DNA of 45,337 bases, taken from Deltaproteobacteria bacterium. Its GTDB lineage: Bacteria > Myxococcota_A > Polyangia > Polyangiales > JADJMO01. A program made the position numbers and the translations under genes. Within the stretch, counting starts at the first letter, position 1, and the number at the start of each line of letters is the position of its first letter. The notes under the pieces are model-generated. The model was not told the origin of the DNA. It made no database searches and was given only the letters and a program-made list of their open reading frames with translations. This document shows positions 1 through 7,614 of the stretch, piece after piece. Location: the NCBI GenBank assembly GCA_025363655.1, contig JANYDK010000076.1, positions 1 to 45,337 on the forward strand, written 5' to 3'.

Positions 1-125
1 GAGATTGACCGAAGCGGCCAAAGTTGCGCAGCAATCTTTGGCGAAATGGAATGCTTCGGCAACCGAGCGGAGCGAGATTGACCGAAGCGGCCAAAGTTGC
101 GCAGCAATCTTTGGCGAAATGGAAT
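1..125. repeat. 73-bp tandem repeat with internal hairpin (1.7 copies, may continue to the left)
   Basis: Bases 1-52 recur exactly at 74-125, giving a 73-bp period. Each copy holds the imperfect palindrome CCAAAGTTGC-GCA-GCAATCTTTGG, which would fold as a stem with one bulged base. GCTTCGG (from 54) can also pair with CCGAAGC in the next copy (83-89). The second copy diverges after base 125. The array may extend past the left edge. There is no sign of coding. It resembles an intergenic structured repeat (REP- or MITE-like), but the class is not identifiable from this alone. Confidence 0.85.
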
Positions 126-169
126 TTCGTCGCGGTGCCGCGGAACCAGGAACCTGTACTTCGCGCTTG

Positions 170-670
170 CTAGCGAGCTCGAAACGCGCCGCGTCCGGTC
201 TTGCGCAGATCTCCCGACTCGACGAGTCGCTTCAACATCGTGCGCACCGATTCGACCTTGGCGCCGAGGTGACGCGCGACCTCTGCCGCATCGAACACGT
301 CCTGCGGTGCGTCGCGCATCAGCTTGACGATGCGCGCCGTCGTGCTCCCCGACTCGTGCGTCGCGAGCTTGCCCTTCGGCGTCTTCGGCTTCGGCTTCGG
401 CTTCGAGCTCTTGCTCTTCGGCTTCGGCTTCGGCTTCGTGCTCTTGGCTGGCGGCTCTTTCCGCGGCTTCTTCGGCAGCGGCGGCGGCGCTCCGGGCTTG
501 CCCACCAGCTGCTTGGTCTTCGCCAGCCCCGGCGAGCGACCGAGCAGGCTCGCCAACTCGCGCTCGTACATCCGCAGCTCTTGCCGCAGCTTGGTGATCA
601 GCGCGCCGAGCTCGACGACGTGGTCCATCGCCGCCGCCGGAGAAGATCGATCGGTATCACGCGAAGACAT
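170..670 (-). CDS. Small basic protein: N-terminal coiled coil, Lys/Pro-rich linker, C-terminal winged-helix-like domain
   Basis: The product has 166 residues. Residues 15-50 are predicted amphipathic helix. A highly basic linker of repeated K-P units follows (about 55-97), then a C-terminal domain of about 55 residues. That domain reads like a winged helix (ARIVKLMRDAPQDVFDAAEVARHLG followed by VRTMLKRLVESGDL). The histone-H1-like tail plus DNA-binding fold suggests a nucleoid-associated or regulatory protein; this is inference. ATG at 670 was chosen because longer readings pass through the pentanucleotide repeat at 684-705. Met at residue 15 is an alternative start. No Shine-Dalgarno sequence is evident. 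Confidence 0.75.
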   Translation of the reverse strand: MSSRDTDRSSPAAAMDHVVELGALITKLRQELRMYERELASLLGRSPGLAKTKQLVGKPGAPPPLPKKPRKEPPAKSTKPKPKPKSKSSKPKPKPKTPKGKLATHESGSTTARIVKLMRDAPQDVFDAAEVARHLGAKVESVRTMLKRLVESGDLRKTGRGAFRAR

Positions 671-683
671 GACCGAAGCATAA

Positions 684-705
684 CATGACATGACATGACA
701 TGACA
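684..705. repeat. Pentanucleotide microsatellite (ATGAC)n just upstream of the 170-670 gene
   Basis: Four ATGAC units in a row plus a partial one lie 14 bases upstream of the start codon of the minus-strand gene. Read on that gene's strand it is GTCAT repeated. A 5-bp unit this close to a start could change promoter or leader spacing by slippage. It is also the densest instance of the CATGACA motif found throughout the first 16.5 kb. Confidence 0.8.
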
Positions 706-904
706 GATGAGATGCGCGAGAAGCAGGGCCCGCTTCGCGCTCTGTGAACGCAGCCGGGCTGGCCGTGGGGCGTGGGGACGGCGCGCGGGCGGATGCCGCG
801 GTCTCTAGATCGGTCTCTGGAGCGCGCCCGTGCGCGCCGGCCTTCCAGCGCCCCACGGTCAGCCCGTTCGCGCCGCCGCAACGCCCTGCGGGCTCCAATT
901 CTCC

Positions 905-946
905 TGACGCGCTCAGCCTGACGCGCTCAGCCTCACGCGCTCAGCC
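905..946. repeat. Three tandem copies of a 14-bp unit at the 3' end of the ferritin-like gene
   Basis: TGACGCGCTCAGCC is repeated at 905-918 and 919-932, and again with one change (TCACGCGCTCAGCC) at 933-946. The third copy contains the stop codon of the minus-strand ferritin-like gene, so the duplication lies exactly across its end. No T-run follows, so it is not a classical terminator. Confidence 0.85.
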
Positions 947-1769
947 GTCGCTCCTTCCACGCCTTTCCCGCCTCGATTCCGAACCTCTCGAGGCCCGGAA
1001 CGATGGCTCCTTCCACGGTCGCGTAGAACGTCTCCGGCAGCCGGCTCTGATCGGGGAGGCCGATCGCCCGCTCTTCGTCGGTGATCGGCGCGCGCTTGCT
1101 TCCAGCGCCGGAGAGCTCTCGCTCGAGGACCGCGAAGGCGAAGCGGAGATAGCGGCCGAGGGCAGCGCGCGTCTCTTCGTCGGCGTCGAGCCAAGGTCGA
1201 CAGAGCTCGAGGTAGAAGAAGCCGAACTGACCATGGAGACGCTCGTCGGCGAGGAGCCGACGTGTCACGTCGCTGAAGTACGGATCGGACATCTGCTCGA
1301 GGGTGTCGACGAAGCGGGCGCAGTTGACCACCTCGGTGAGGGCGCAGCCGTACATGACATTGCGCAACGCACGTTCGGCGGGCGAACGGCCCTTGTGCAG
1401 CGCCAGCGGAGCCGACACGATCGGCGCGTCGAGCGTCGGGGTCTCGCCCAGCGCGACGAGTGCGTTCGCGCAAATCTCGCCGTGCGCCACTTCGTCTTGC
1501 GCCATGCGCAGCACCACCGAGGTCGCTTCGATCGGCGCGCGCGCCTCCATCAACTGCGGCACCATCGCAGTGAAGACGGCCGTCGATCGGTACTCCGAGA
1601 GGAGCCGAATGCGCCACATTTTGCGCGCCTTTTCCAGGGCAGCGGGCGTGTAGGGCGAGGCGTCGAAGGTCTCGACCAGCGACTTGGTGCGCGCGATGCC
1701 GGAGAGCGCGTCGCGGTGCTCGCGAGCCAGCGCGCTCACGGGATCGAGCGTGCCGATGACGAAGGTCAC
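933..1769 (-). CDS. Ferritin-like diiron domain protein
   Basis: The product has 278 residues and no signal peptide. The metal-ligand pattern of a four-helix ferritin-like diiron protein is visible: E59, the E93-x-x-H96 pair (DEVAHGE), E146, and the E176-x-x-H179 pair (DERLHGQ). Ferritin-like diiron families include storage proteins, oxygenases and hydroxylases; the substrate cannot be read from sequence. The start is GTG at 1769, which overlaps the stop of the upstream lipoprotein gene as GTGA, so translation is probably coupled. It is the last gene of a three-gene run with two short paralogous lipoproteins, which suggests they are its substrates or partners (inference). Confidence 0.88.
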   Translation of the reverse strand: MTFVIGTLDPVSALAREHRDALSGIARTKSLVETFDASPYTPAALEKARKMWRIRLLSEYRSTAVFTAMVPQLMEARAPIEATSVVLRMAQDEVAHGEICANALVALGETPTLDAPIVSAPLALHKGRSPAERALRNVMYGCALTEVVNCARFVDTLEQMSDPYFSDVTRRLLADERLHGQFGFFYLELCRPWLDADEETRAALGRYLRFAFAVLERELSGAGSKRAPITDEERAIGLPDQSRLPETFYATVEGAIVPGLERFGIEAGKAWKERRLSA

Positions 1770-2176
1770 GCGACGCCTTCTTCCACCATCTCCGGAGCGA
1801 CCAGCGGTCCGCCGATGCCGATCTCTGCGTCGGCAGCGGTCGCGTCGGTGGCGCCGTCGACGCTGGTGTCGGTCACGGTGATTCCGGCGTCGATGCCGTC
1901 GAAGGCATCATGTCCGGTGTCGGGTCCGACGCTGGTGCCACCGGATCCGTCAGCCGGCGTGGGACGCGAATCGACCACGTCGTCGCCCCCGTCGAGCGCG
2001 CGGGTGCCGCCGCCGCCGATCGTCGGATCGCTCGACTCGCTTCCCCCGCAGCCGACGAGGACGCTTCCGCCGAGCACGACCGGTGTCATGACACCGGAGA
2101 CCAGCGCGAGTGTGCGCACCACGCGAAGGAAGCGCGCGTGGGGCGAGATCATGACATCGTTCGGCTGCTGGTTCAT
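1766..2176 (-). CDS. Short lipoprotein B, paralogue of the upstream lipoprotein
   Basis: The product has 136 residues. After a polar N-terminus with RFLRVVRTLALVSG comes a hydrophobic stretch and a lipobox-like LVGC, then a D/G/T-rich low-complexity linker. The C-terminal tail has GGPLVAPEM. Both the N-terminal RFLRV-R-LALVSG block and the C-terminal GGP...APEM block are shared with the gene just upstream. ATG at 2176 overlaps the stop of that gene (ATGA), and its own stop overlaps the ferritin-like start. The function is unknown. The ends are conserved while the middle is not, which hints that the ends are recognised by something. Confidence 0.85.
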   Translation of the reverse strand: MNQQPNDVMISPHARFLRVVRTLALVSGVMTPVVLGGSVLVGCGGSESSDPTIGGGGTRALDGGDDVVDSRPTPADGSGGTSVGPDTGHDAFDGIDAGITVTDTSVDGATDATAADAEIGIGGPLVAPEMVEEGVA

Positions 2177-2526
2177 CCGAACATCTCCGGCATCTCCGGC
2201 GCGCGCCCGGGGCCGCCAGGCAAGCCTCCTTCGGTCGCGGCGTCACGGGTGTCGGTCGCGTCGGCATCGGGCACGTCACCGGTGCCCGTGTCGAGCGGCG
2301 CCGTGCCGGTGACGATTCCGTCGAAGGGCGAGTCGGGGATGGGATTGGTGTCGGCCGCGATTCCGAGCGGGCCTCCGTCGTACGCGGCGTCACTGTTACT
2401 GGCGTCGCCGCTCGAGCTCGAGCAGCCGACGGCGACGAACAGGGGAGCAGCGATGCCGCTGACGAGCGCGAGTTTCCGCGCGACCCGAAGGAACCGTGTG
2501 CCAGGTTGAGCTGAAGGGGAGGGCAT
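2173..2526 (-). CDS. Short lipoprotein A with conserved N- and C-terminal blocks
   Basis: The product has 117 residues, beginning with RFLRVARKLALVSG and a hydrophobic segment that ends in a lipobox-like AVGC. An acidic, Asp-rich linker follows, then a C-terminus with GGPGRAPEMPEMFG. It is a paralogue of the downstream lipoprotein B and first of the three coupled genes that end in the ferritin-like protein. The gap to the end of the ABC-F gene is only about 32 bases, so it may be cotranscribed with that gene. The leader is most consistent with export and lipidation. The function is not recognisable. Confidence 0.83.
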   Translation of the reverse strand: MPSPSAQPGTRFLRVARKLALVSGIAAPLFVAVGCSSSSGDASNSDAAYDGGPLGIAADTNPIPDSPFDGIVTGTAPLDTGTGDVPDADATDTRDAATEGGLPGGPGRAPEMPEMFG

Positions 2527-2558
2527 ACCCTCAGTAAAGCAAGTTCGAGGCCGAGACG

Positions 2559-4205
2559 CTAAACCACGACGCGTTTGCTCCCGGTCATTTGTCGCATGCC
2601 CGGCGCCTCGCGGCCGGTCGAGGCGACGTACTCGTCGTACGGTCCGCCGTAGACGTGGGGCCCGGCCGAGGAGAGCTCGAGGACGCGGGTGGCGATGGCG
2701 CGCAAGAAGGCGCGATCGTGGCTGACGAAGAGGATGGTGCCCTCGTACGTCGCCAGCGCCTTCACCAGCGCGCGCTTGGTGACGATGTCGAGGTGGTTGG
2801 TCGGCTCGTCGAGGACGAGGAAGTTCGGGGCGTCGAAGAGGATCTTCGCGAGGGCCAGGCGCGCGCGTTCACCACCCGACAGGACACGAATCGGCTTGTC
2901 ATGATCGTCGCCGTGGAAACCGAACGCGCCGGCGAGGTTGCGGAGCGTGCCGATGTTGGTGGTCGGCGCGTGCTCCTGCAGCTCTTCGAGGAGGGTACGA
3001 TTGGCCGTCAGCTGTTCCATCTGGTGCTGCGCGAAGTAGCCCATCTGCACCGAGGCGCCGACCGACGCTTCGCCCTCGTCGGGGCTGAGCACGCCGGCGA
3101 TCATCTTCAGGAGGGTGGTCTTGCCGGAGCCGTTCTCGCCCATGATCGCCCAGCGCTCGCCGCGGCGGACCAGCAGGTCGAGCCCGCCGTGGACGACCTT
3201 CTCGCCGAAGCGCTTCTTCACGCCTTCGATCTTGGCGACGTCGTCGCCGGAGCGCGACGCTTTGCGGAAGTCGAAGGTCTTCTCGACGATGCGCTTGGGC
3301 GGCTCGATTTTCTCGATCTTGTCGAGCTTCTTCATCCGGCTCTGCACCTGCGCGGCCTTGGCGGCCTGGGCGCGGAAGCGATCGATGAAGAGCTGCTCCT
3401 TGGCGAGCATCGCCTGCTGACGCTCGAACTCGGCCTCGCGACGGGCGGCCTCGACGGCGCGCGCCGCTTCGTAGAACTCGTAGTCGCCGGTGTAGCTGCG
3501 GATGGCGCCGCCGTCGATTTCGACGATTTTCTTGACGACGCGGTTCATGACATCACGATCGTGACATGTCATGACGACGGCGCCGGGATAGGCGCGGAGG
3601 AAGTCTTCGAGCCAGAGAATCGACTCGATGTCGAGGTAGTTGGTCGGCTCGTCGAGGAGCAACGTGTCGGGGCGCGCGAGGAGAATCTGCGCCAGGGCGA
3701 CGCGCATCTTCCAACCGCCGCTGAGGTTGCCGACGTCGCCGTCGATCGACTCCTGCGAGAAGCCGAGGCCGGCGAGGATCGCCTGCGCCGAGGCCTCGAG
3801 GTCGTAGCCGCCGAGCTCCTGGTAGCGCGCCTGCGCCTCGCCGAAGCGCTCGACGACGTGATCGAAATCGGGCGTGTCCGGGTCGCCCATCTTCAGCTCG
3901 AGCACCTTCAGCTCTTCGCCGAGCGCGCCCGCTTCACCGGCGCCGCTCAGCGTCTCGGCGAGGACGCTGCGGCCCTTCAAGTCGCCGACGTCTTGGCGGA
4001 AGTAGCCGATGGTCATGCGGCGCGGCTTGTCGACGGCGCCCTCGTCGGGGCCCTCTTCGCCGGTGATGAGACGGAAAATCGTGCTCTTTCCCGAACCGTT
4101 GGGGCCGACGAGGCCGACCTTCTCGCCCGGGTTCACCTGGAACGAGGCGTCGAAGAAGAGGATTTGTCCGCCGTACTGCTTGGTGACTTTCGTGAACGAA
4201 ATCAT
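2559..4205 (-). CDS. ABC-F family ATP-binding protein (ribosome-associated type)
   Basis: The product has 548 residues with two ABC cassettes and no membrane segments. Cassette 1 has Walker A GPNGSGKST (34-42), signature LSGGW and Walker B LLLDEPTNYLD. The linker is a long charged helix pair rich in R, Q and K, typical of ABC-F proteins. Cassette 2 has GENGSGKTT, LSGGERARLALAK and FLVLDEPTNHLD, with a switch His in SHD. ABC-F proteins act on the ribosome exit or peptidyl-transferase region in translation control or antibiotic protection; no antibiotic-specific type can be assigned here. The ATG at 4205 lies 59 bases after the electron-transfer operon on the same strand. Confidence 0.95.
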   Translation of the reverse strand: MISFTKVTKQYGGQILFFDASFQVNPGEKVGLVGPNGSGKSTIFRLITGEEGPDEGAVDKPRRMTIGYFRQDVGDLKGRSVLAETLSGAGEAGALGEELKVLELKMGDPDTPDFDHVVERFGEAQARYQELGGYDLEASAQAILAGLGFSQESIDGDVGNLSGGWKMRVALAQILLARPDTLLLDEPTNYLDIESILWLEDFLRAYPGAVVMTCHDRDVMNRVVKKIVEIDGGAIRSYTGDYEFYEAARAVEAARREAEFERQQAMLAKEQLFIDRFRAQAAKAAQVQSRMKKLDKIEKIEPPKRIVEKTFDFRKASRSGDDVAKIEGVKKRFGEKVVHGGLDLLVRRGERWAIMGENGSGKTTLLKMIAGVLSPDEGEASVGASVQMGYFAQHQMEQLTANRTLLEELQEHAPTTNIGTLRNLAGAFGFHGDDHDKPIRVLSGGERARLALAKILFDAPNFLVLDEPTNHLDIVTKRALVKALATYEGTILFVSHDRAFLRAIATRVLELSSAGPHVYGGPYDEYVASTGREAPGMRQMTGSKRVVV

Positions 4206-4264
4206 GGAACGGGCGGCGTTCTCGCACGCCGCAGATGGCTGCGCAACTTGGCGAGCCCGCCAGG

Positions 4265-4825
4265 CTATTTCACGTCGAGGAGCGGATCGAGCGCGGCGAT
4301 GGCGCGCGTGCAGATGGCTTCGTTCGTGGTTCCGCCGAGCCAGGAGACGAAGCAGGCGTCCTCGTCGTCACCGGCCACGAAGAGGGTGCCGCCGAGGTGC
4401 GCTTCGAGGCCGCGCGCCTTGCGCACGAGGGTCAGCCGCTCGGGGTGCGCGCCCTTCTCGGTCACCACCTTGGTGAAGAGCTCGGGCTCGACGGCGACGA
4501 CGGCGTGGAAGTTCTCGAGGATCTCGGCGTTGGTCGTCTCGCTCGAACCAGGCTGGTCGCCGGGATCGAGACGGAGCCCCTCTTCGCCGTAGAGACGCAT
4601 GTTCCGTTGGGTCGCACCATGACAGTCGAGCGAGCCGCAGCGACGGTCGAGCATGATGCCGACGAGACGGAACGACGTGCTCCCCGGGGTCTGCACGGTG
4701 ACGCGGTCGTCTGCATGGTACTGGCTGCACGCCTGACCGACGGCCGAAACCAGCAGCGCTCCGAACATGACACGCAACGTGACACGGGTGCTCCCGCTCG
4801 TTCGGCGGCTCATTCGGCGGCTCAT
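4265..4825 (-). CDS. Cytochrome-c-like lipoprotein with C-x4-CH motif
   Basis: The product has 186 residues with an Arg-rich N-terminus, a hydrophobic core and lipobox-like GQAC (Cys33). The only heme-type motif is CGSLDCHG, residues 63-70, with four residues between the cysteines instead of the usual two. The rest has no second CxxCH. CX4CH sites are known in some cytochromes c. Whether this one binds heme is inference. The ATG at 4825 overlaps the stop of the upstream diheme lipoprotein (ATGA), so the pair is translationally coupled. It is the last gene of the Rieske/DUF4266/DUF3570 operon. Confidence 0.82.
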   Translation of the reverse strand: MSRRMSRRTSGSTRVTLRVMFGALLVSAVGQACSQYHADDRVTVQTPGSTSFRLVGIMLDRRCGSLDCHGATQRNMRLYGEEGLRLDPGDQPGSSETTNAEILENFHAVVAVEPELFTKVVTEKGAHPERLTLVRKARGLEAHLGGTLFVAGDDEDACFVSWLGGTTNEAICTRAIAALDPLLDVK

Positions 4826-5412
4826 TTGGTGGCTCCGAGCGAGGTGCAGAGCGGGGGGAAGTCGCCGGTGGCTTGTTGCGTCGTGCAGAGGTAGACGCGG
4901 CCGGGCGACTTGTTGCTCGACGGCTCGACATGGCAGCCGGAGCAGGAGCCTTCGCGACCGATGTGCGTCTTCATCGGCTGCACGACGCTCGCGGCGGTGT
5001 CCTTCGGATCGCAGCTGGCGCCATAACAGAGCAACACCGTGACCGGGAAGGCCGGCGCGAACTGGCTCTCGACGAGGTAGAAGTTGCCCGCCTCGTTGGT
5101 GACCGCGGCGACCCTGGTGTTGAAGGCGTCGGTGAGGACGACGCGAACGTCTTGCACTGGCACGTCGGAGTTGACGTCGCGGTAGACGGTGCCGGCCATC
5201 GAGAAGACCGCGTTGCCGGGCCCTTGCCCACCATGACAGACGAGGCAGGGTTGACCAGGGCGATGGGTGGGACCGTTCTTGCGCCCGGACGGGTCGGAGC
5301 CCAGTCGATCGACGCCCTCCGAGTGCACCGGGTCGCATGACAAGCCGGACGCGATCGCGAACGCGACGGCAGCGGTGGTGAAGGGGAGGGAGGCGTGTCT
5401 CTTCGATGTCAT
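4822..5412 (-). CDS. Lipoprotein with two CxxCH heme motifs and a carboxypeptidase-regulatory-like domain
   Basis: The product has 196 residues. The signal sequence ends in a lipobox-like GLSC. The first heme c motif is CLVCH. Then comes a beta-sandwich segment resembling carboxypeptidase-regulatory-like repeats (AGTVYRDVNSDVPVQDVRVVL, then NEAGNFYLVE), and the second motif is CSGCH. It is a probable diheme or heme-linked periplasmic or outer-membrane lipoprotein for electron transfer. ATG at 5412 (MTSKRH) is chosen because the frame upstream lies inside the DUF3570 gene. It starts one base after the DUF3570 stop and overlaps the next gene by 4 bases. Confidence 0.85.
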   Translation of the reverse strand: MTSKRHASLPFTTAAVAFAIASGLSCDPVHSEGVDRLGSDPSGRKNGPTHRPGQPCLVCHGGQGPGNAVFSMAGTVYRDVNSDVPVQDVRVVLTDAFNTRVAAVTNEAGNFYLVESQFAPAFPVTVLLCYGASCDPKDTAASVVQPMKTHIGREGSCSGCHVEPSSNKSPGRVYLCTTQQATGDFPPLCTSLGATK

Positions 5413-5413
5413 G

Positions 5414-6655
5414 TCACAGCTCCGCCGCGATGCCGACGATGGCCAGCGTCGAGAGACGATCTTTGATGAAGAGCGCGTCGAAGAAGTGCGTCCAGTTGGC
5501 GTCGACCTGGAACGTGAGCACCCACTCGTCACGCTTCAGCGCCGGGCCGATCGACCAGCGCATGCCGCCGCCGAGGGTGGCGGTGGTGAGCGCCGAGAGC
5601 TCGCGATCGCCGGTGCGCAGCGCGGGGAAGGTCCAGGCGCCGCCCGGTTGGAAGGTGACCTCGTAGACCCGCTTCCAGAACGTCACCGAGTTCTGCGCGT
5701 GGAGGCGGAGGTGCGGCCAGACGATGATGCTCTCGCTGACGTCGACGAGCCACTGGAGATCGGTGGTGCTCGCCTTGAGGCCCCAGGTGTCGGCGTAGAC
5801 GCGCTCGGAGACCCGCAACGTCGAGGCGTCGTAGCGCTTGGCGATGCGGCCGGTGATCGCGTACCGATCGCGTGCCAGCGGGAGCTGCTCGAGCGGCTTC
5901 TCCGAGAGGCGCGCGGCGTTGACTTCGTCGATCGAGGCGCCGGCAGCGAGCGTCTTGTAGCTGCCCGGCGTGAACATCGGGATGTAGCGATAGGGCTTCG
6001 ACTGATCGCCGCGCTCGTAGATGGCGTCGCCCACCAGCGCGAAGAGCGTCGAACGATCGATGACGAAGGTGAGCCCGGCGTTGAACGCGTTCTTGTCGAG
6101 CGTGTGCGAGTAGATGGAGAACGGCGTGAAGTGCCGCCCGATCGTGTCACGTCCGTGCGAGTAGCCGAGGAGCAGGTTGCGGTTCTTCTGATCGAAGTCG
6201 ACGTTGGTGGTGATGCCGCCGGAGTACGAATGGTAGTCGGGCTCGAACGAGTAGCCGCCGGTGAGGCCGACGCCGAAATTGCCGGGCTTGTAGTTGGCGG
6301 CGAGCGAGCCGGCGGTGCGCACCTCGTTCCATCGCTTGGACGCGGTGGAGACGACGTCGACCGACGCCGCCGAGACCACGTCGACGAGGTAGCGTCCGCC
6401 GATCGACCAGCCGGCGGTGGGATTCTCGACGGTGGCGGCGATCGTCGGCGAGACCACGGCGGTGTGATCGGTGTCGTAGTACGTGGCGGTCTCGAGCGCG
6501 GCGAGGACCCGGTACTCGCGATGCGAGGGCGGACTCTCGGCAGGCTTGACGGCGGAACCCTCGTCGTCGCCGCGACTCTGGCCGACGCCGAAGAGCGTGA
6601 CGAACGCGAGCGAGACGGCCGCGAGACGGCCGGCGAAGGCGGGACGATGGCTCAT
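5414..6655 (-). CDS. DUF3570 family outer-membrane beta-barrel-like protein
   Basis: The product has 413 residues: a cleavable-type signal peptide followed by alternating polar/hydrophobic strands with many aromatic girdle residues (YSHGRDTIG, FSIYSHTLD, WPHLRLHAQN, FWKRVYEV). This reads as a beta barrel. The pattern and the gene immediately upstream (DUF4266) match the well-known DUF4266-DUF3570 pair, found in many Gram-negatives near thioredoxin and ApbE-like genes. ATG at 6655 gives the signal peptide directly; the longer ORF only adds shadow of the upstream gene. Neighbours with Rieske and CxxCH motifs suggest a redox role at the outer membrane (inference). Confidence 0.87.
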   Translation of the reverse strand: MSHRPAFAGRLAAVSLAFVTLFGVGQSRGDDEGSAVKPAESPPSHREYRVLAALETATYYDTDHTAVVSPTIAATVENPTAGWSIGGRYLVDVVSAASVDVVSTASKRWNEVRTAGSLAANYKPGNFGVGLTGGYSFEPDYHSYSGGITTNVDFDQKNRNLLLGYSHGRDTIGRHFTPFSIYSHTLDKNAFNAGLTFVIDRSTLFALVGDAIYERGDQSKPYRYIPMFTPGSYKTLAAGASIDEVNAARLSEKPLEQLPLARDRYAITGRIAKRYDASTLRVSERVYADTWGLKASTTDLQWLVDVSESIIVWPHLRLHAQNSVTFWKRVYEVTFQPGGAWTFPALRTGDRELSALTTATLGGGMRWSIGPALKRDEWVLTFQVDANWTHFFDALFIKDRLSTLAIVGIAAEL

Positions 6656-6662
6656 GTCGCGA

Positions 6663-6923
6663 TCAGTTGCAGCCGCAGCCGCTCTCCGCGCCCGAGGCCC
6701 CGCCCGTCGCACCCTCTTGCACCGCGCGGAGGTGGGCTTCGCCCGGCCCGGCCGGATCGGACACCGTCATCGTCGGATGCGCCAGCTTCTGGCGTTGATA
6801 GGGCGCGACGTGGGTACAGCCCGCCGCGGTGGCCACCATCGTCACGAGAAATGTCACGAATGTCATGACGGCGAACGGCGTGGCGGCAGGAGTGCGTGAC
6901 ATGTTCTCTCGGCGTGGCGTCAT
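6663..6923 (-). CDS. DUF4266 small lipoprotein
   Basis: The product has 86 residues (79 if the ATG at 6902 is used). The hydrophobic leader ends in a lipobox AAGC. The family's hallmark follows: VAPYQRQKLAHPTM, then a stretch ending in EGATGGASGAESGCGCN, i.e. the EGA-GG...GCGCN tail of DUF4266. Such proteins sit beside DUF3570 barrels, as here. The Cys-rich C-terminus suggests a metal or redox site, but the function is unknown. The start at 6923 lies 5 bases from the Rieske stop codon; GAGAGA precedes the alternative at 6902. Confidence 0.85.
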   Translation of the reverse strand: MTPRRENMSRTPAATPFAVMTFVTFLVTMVATAAGCTHVAPYQRQKLAHPTMTVSDPAGPGEAHLRAVQEGATGGASGAESGCGCN

Positions 6924-6928
6924 GACAT

Positions 6929-7477
6929 TCACTTCGGCGAGCGGGTCTCGGCATCGACGGGCGCGTTGAGGTCGACGTAGAAGCCGTCGCTGCAGACGCT
7001 CAATGCGTAATGCTGGAGCGGTTTCGGGGCGACCTTGGTGGTGCCGACGCCCTGGTAGGTGAAGCGCGCGCCGTGACAGCGGCAGTACCAATAGCCCGTC
7101 GCGCCGCTTCCCTTCTGTTGAAGGGCGCAGCGCGCGTGCGTGCAGGCGCCGGTCATCGCGAAGTAGCCACCCTCGTCGAGGCCGATGATGAGCGCGCTGC
7201 GCGTCGTTCCGTTGATGAAATAGGTGTACGCGTCCGGGACCTTCTCCAGCGGCGCGACGTTGAGCTCGCCGCAGCTGCCCCCCGTTTCCGTGCCGGTTGC
7301 GGTGTCGGTCGCGGTGCCGGTCGCCCCAGGACCGGGGTCGAGCGGGTTCGGGTCGCTCGGCCCGCCGGCGTCGTTGCCCAGCTCGACTTGCCCGCCACAT
7401 GCCATGAAGCCGAGCGCCGCCGTGCCACCGCTCAGGACTTTCAAAGCGACTCTACGCTTCATCGGCTCGTCGCTCAT
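6929..7477 (-). CDS. Rieske [2Fe-2S] lipoprotein
   Basis: The product has 182 residues. The N-terminus has a twin-arginine leader (KRRVALKVLSGGTAALGF) ending in MAC, so Tat export and lipidation are both possible. Asn/Pro/Thr/Gly-rich linker to about residue 68. The Rieske cluster motifs are CTHARC (C112, H114, C117) and CRCH (C132, C134, H135): the Cys/His pairs bind the cluster, and C117/C134 fit the disulfide of high-potential Rieske proteins. It is the first gene of a five-gene operon with two heme-motif lipoproteins, so it is probably part of an exported electron-transfer chain. It is divergent from the methionine sulfoxide reductase gene. Confidence 0.93.
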   Translation of the reverse strand: MSDEPMKRRVALKVLSGGTAALGFMACGGQVELGNDAGGPSDPNPLDPGPGATGTATDTATGTETGGSCGELNVAPLEKVPDAYTYFINGTTRSALIIGLDEGGYFAMTGACTHARCALQQKGSGATGYWYCRCHGARFTYQGVGTTKVAPKPLQHYALSVCSDGFYVDLNAPVDAETRSPK

Positions 7478-7614
7478 CTCGCTGTTCTGCTCCTCTATCG
7501 TTCTAGTCGCAACTCGTCACGTTCACGGCTCATCGAGGGTCGGTCGCCCGTGCTCGATGTAACTCTTCGGCCGGCCTGGACTCGTGCTATTTGCGGTCAG
7601 GAAGCGTATCCGTC

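Noticed and set aside
5-898. Long plus-strand reading frames over the first 900 bases
   Set aside because: They are Arg/Leu-rich shadows of the minus-strand gene and run through the 73-bp repeat.
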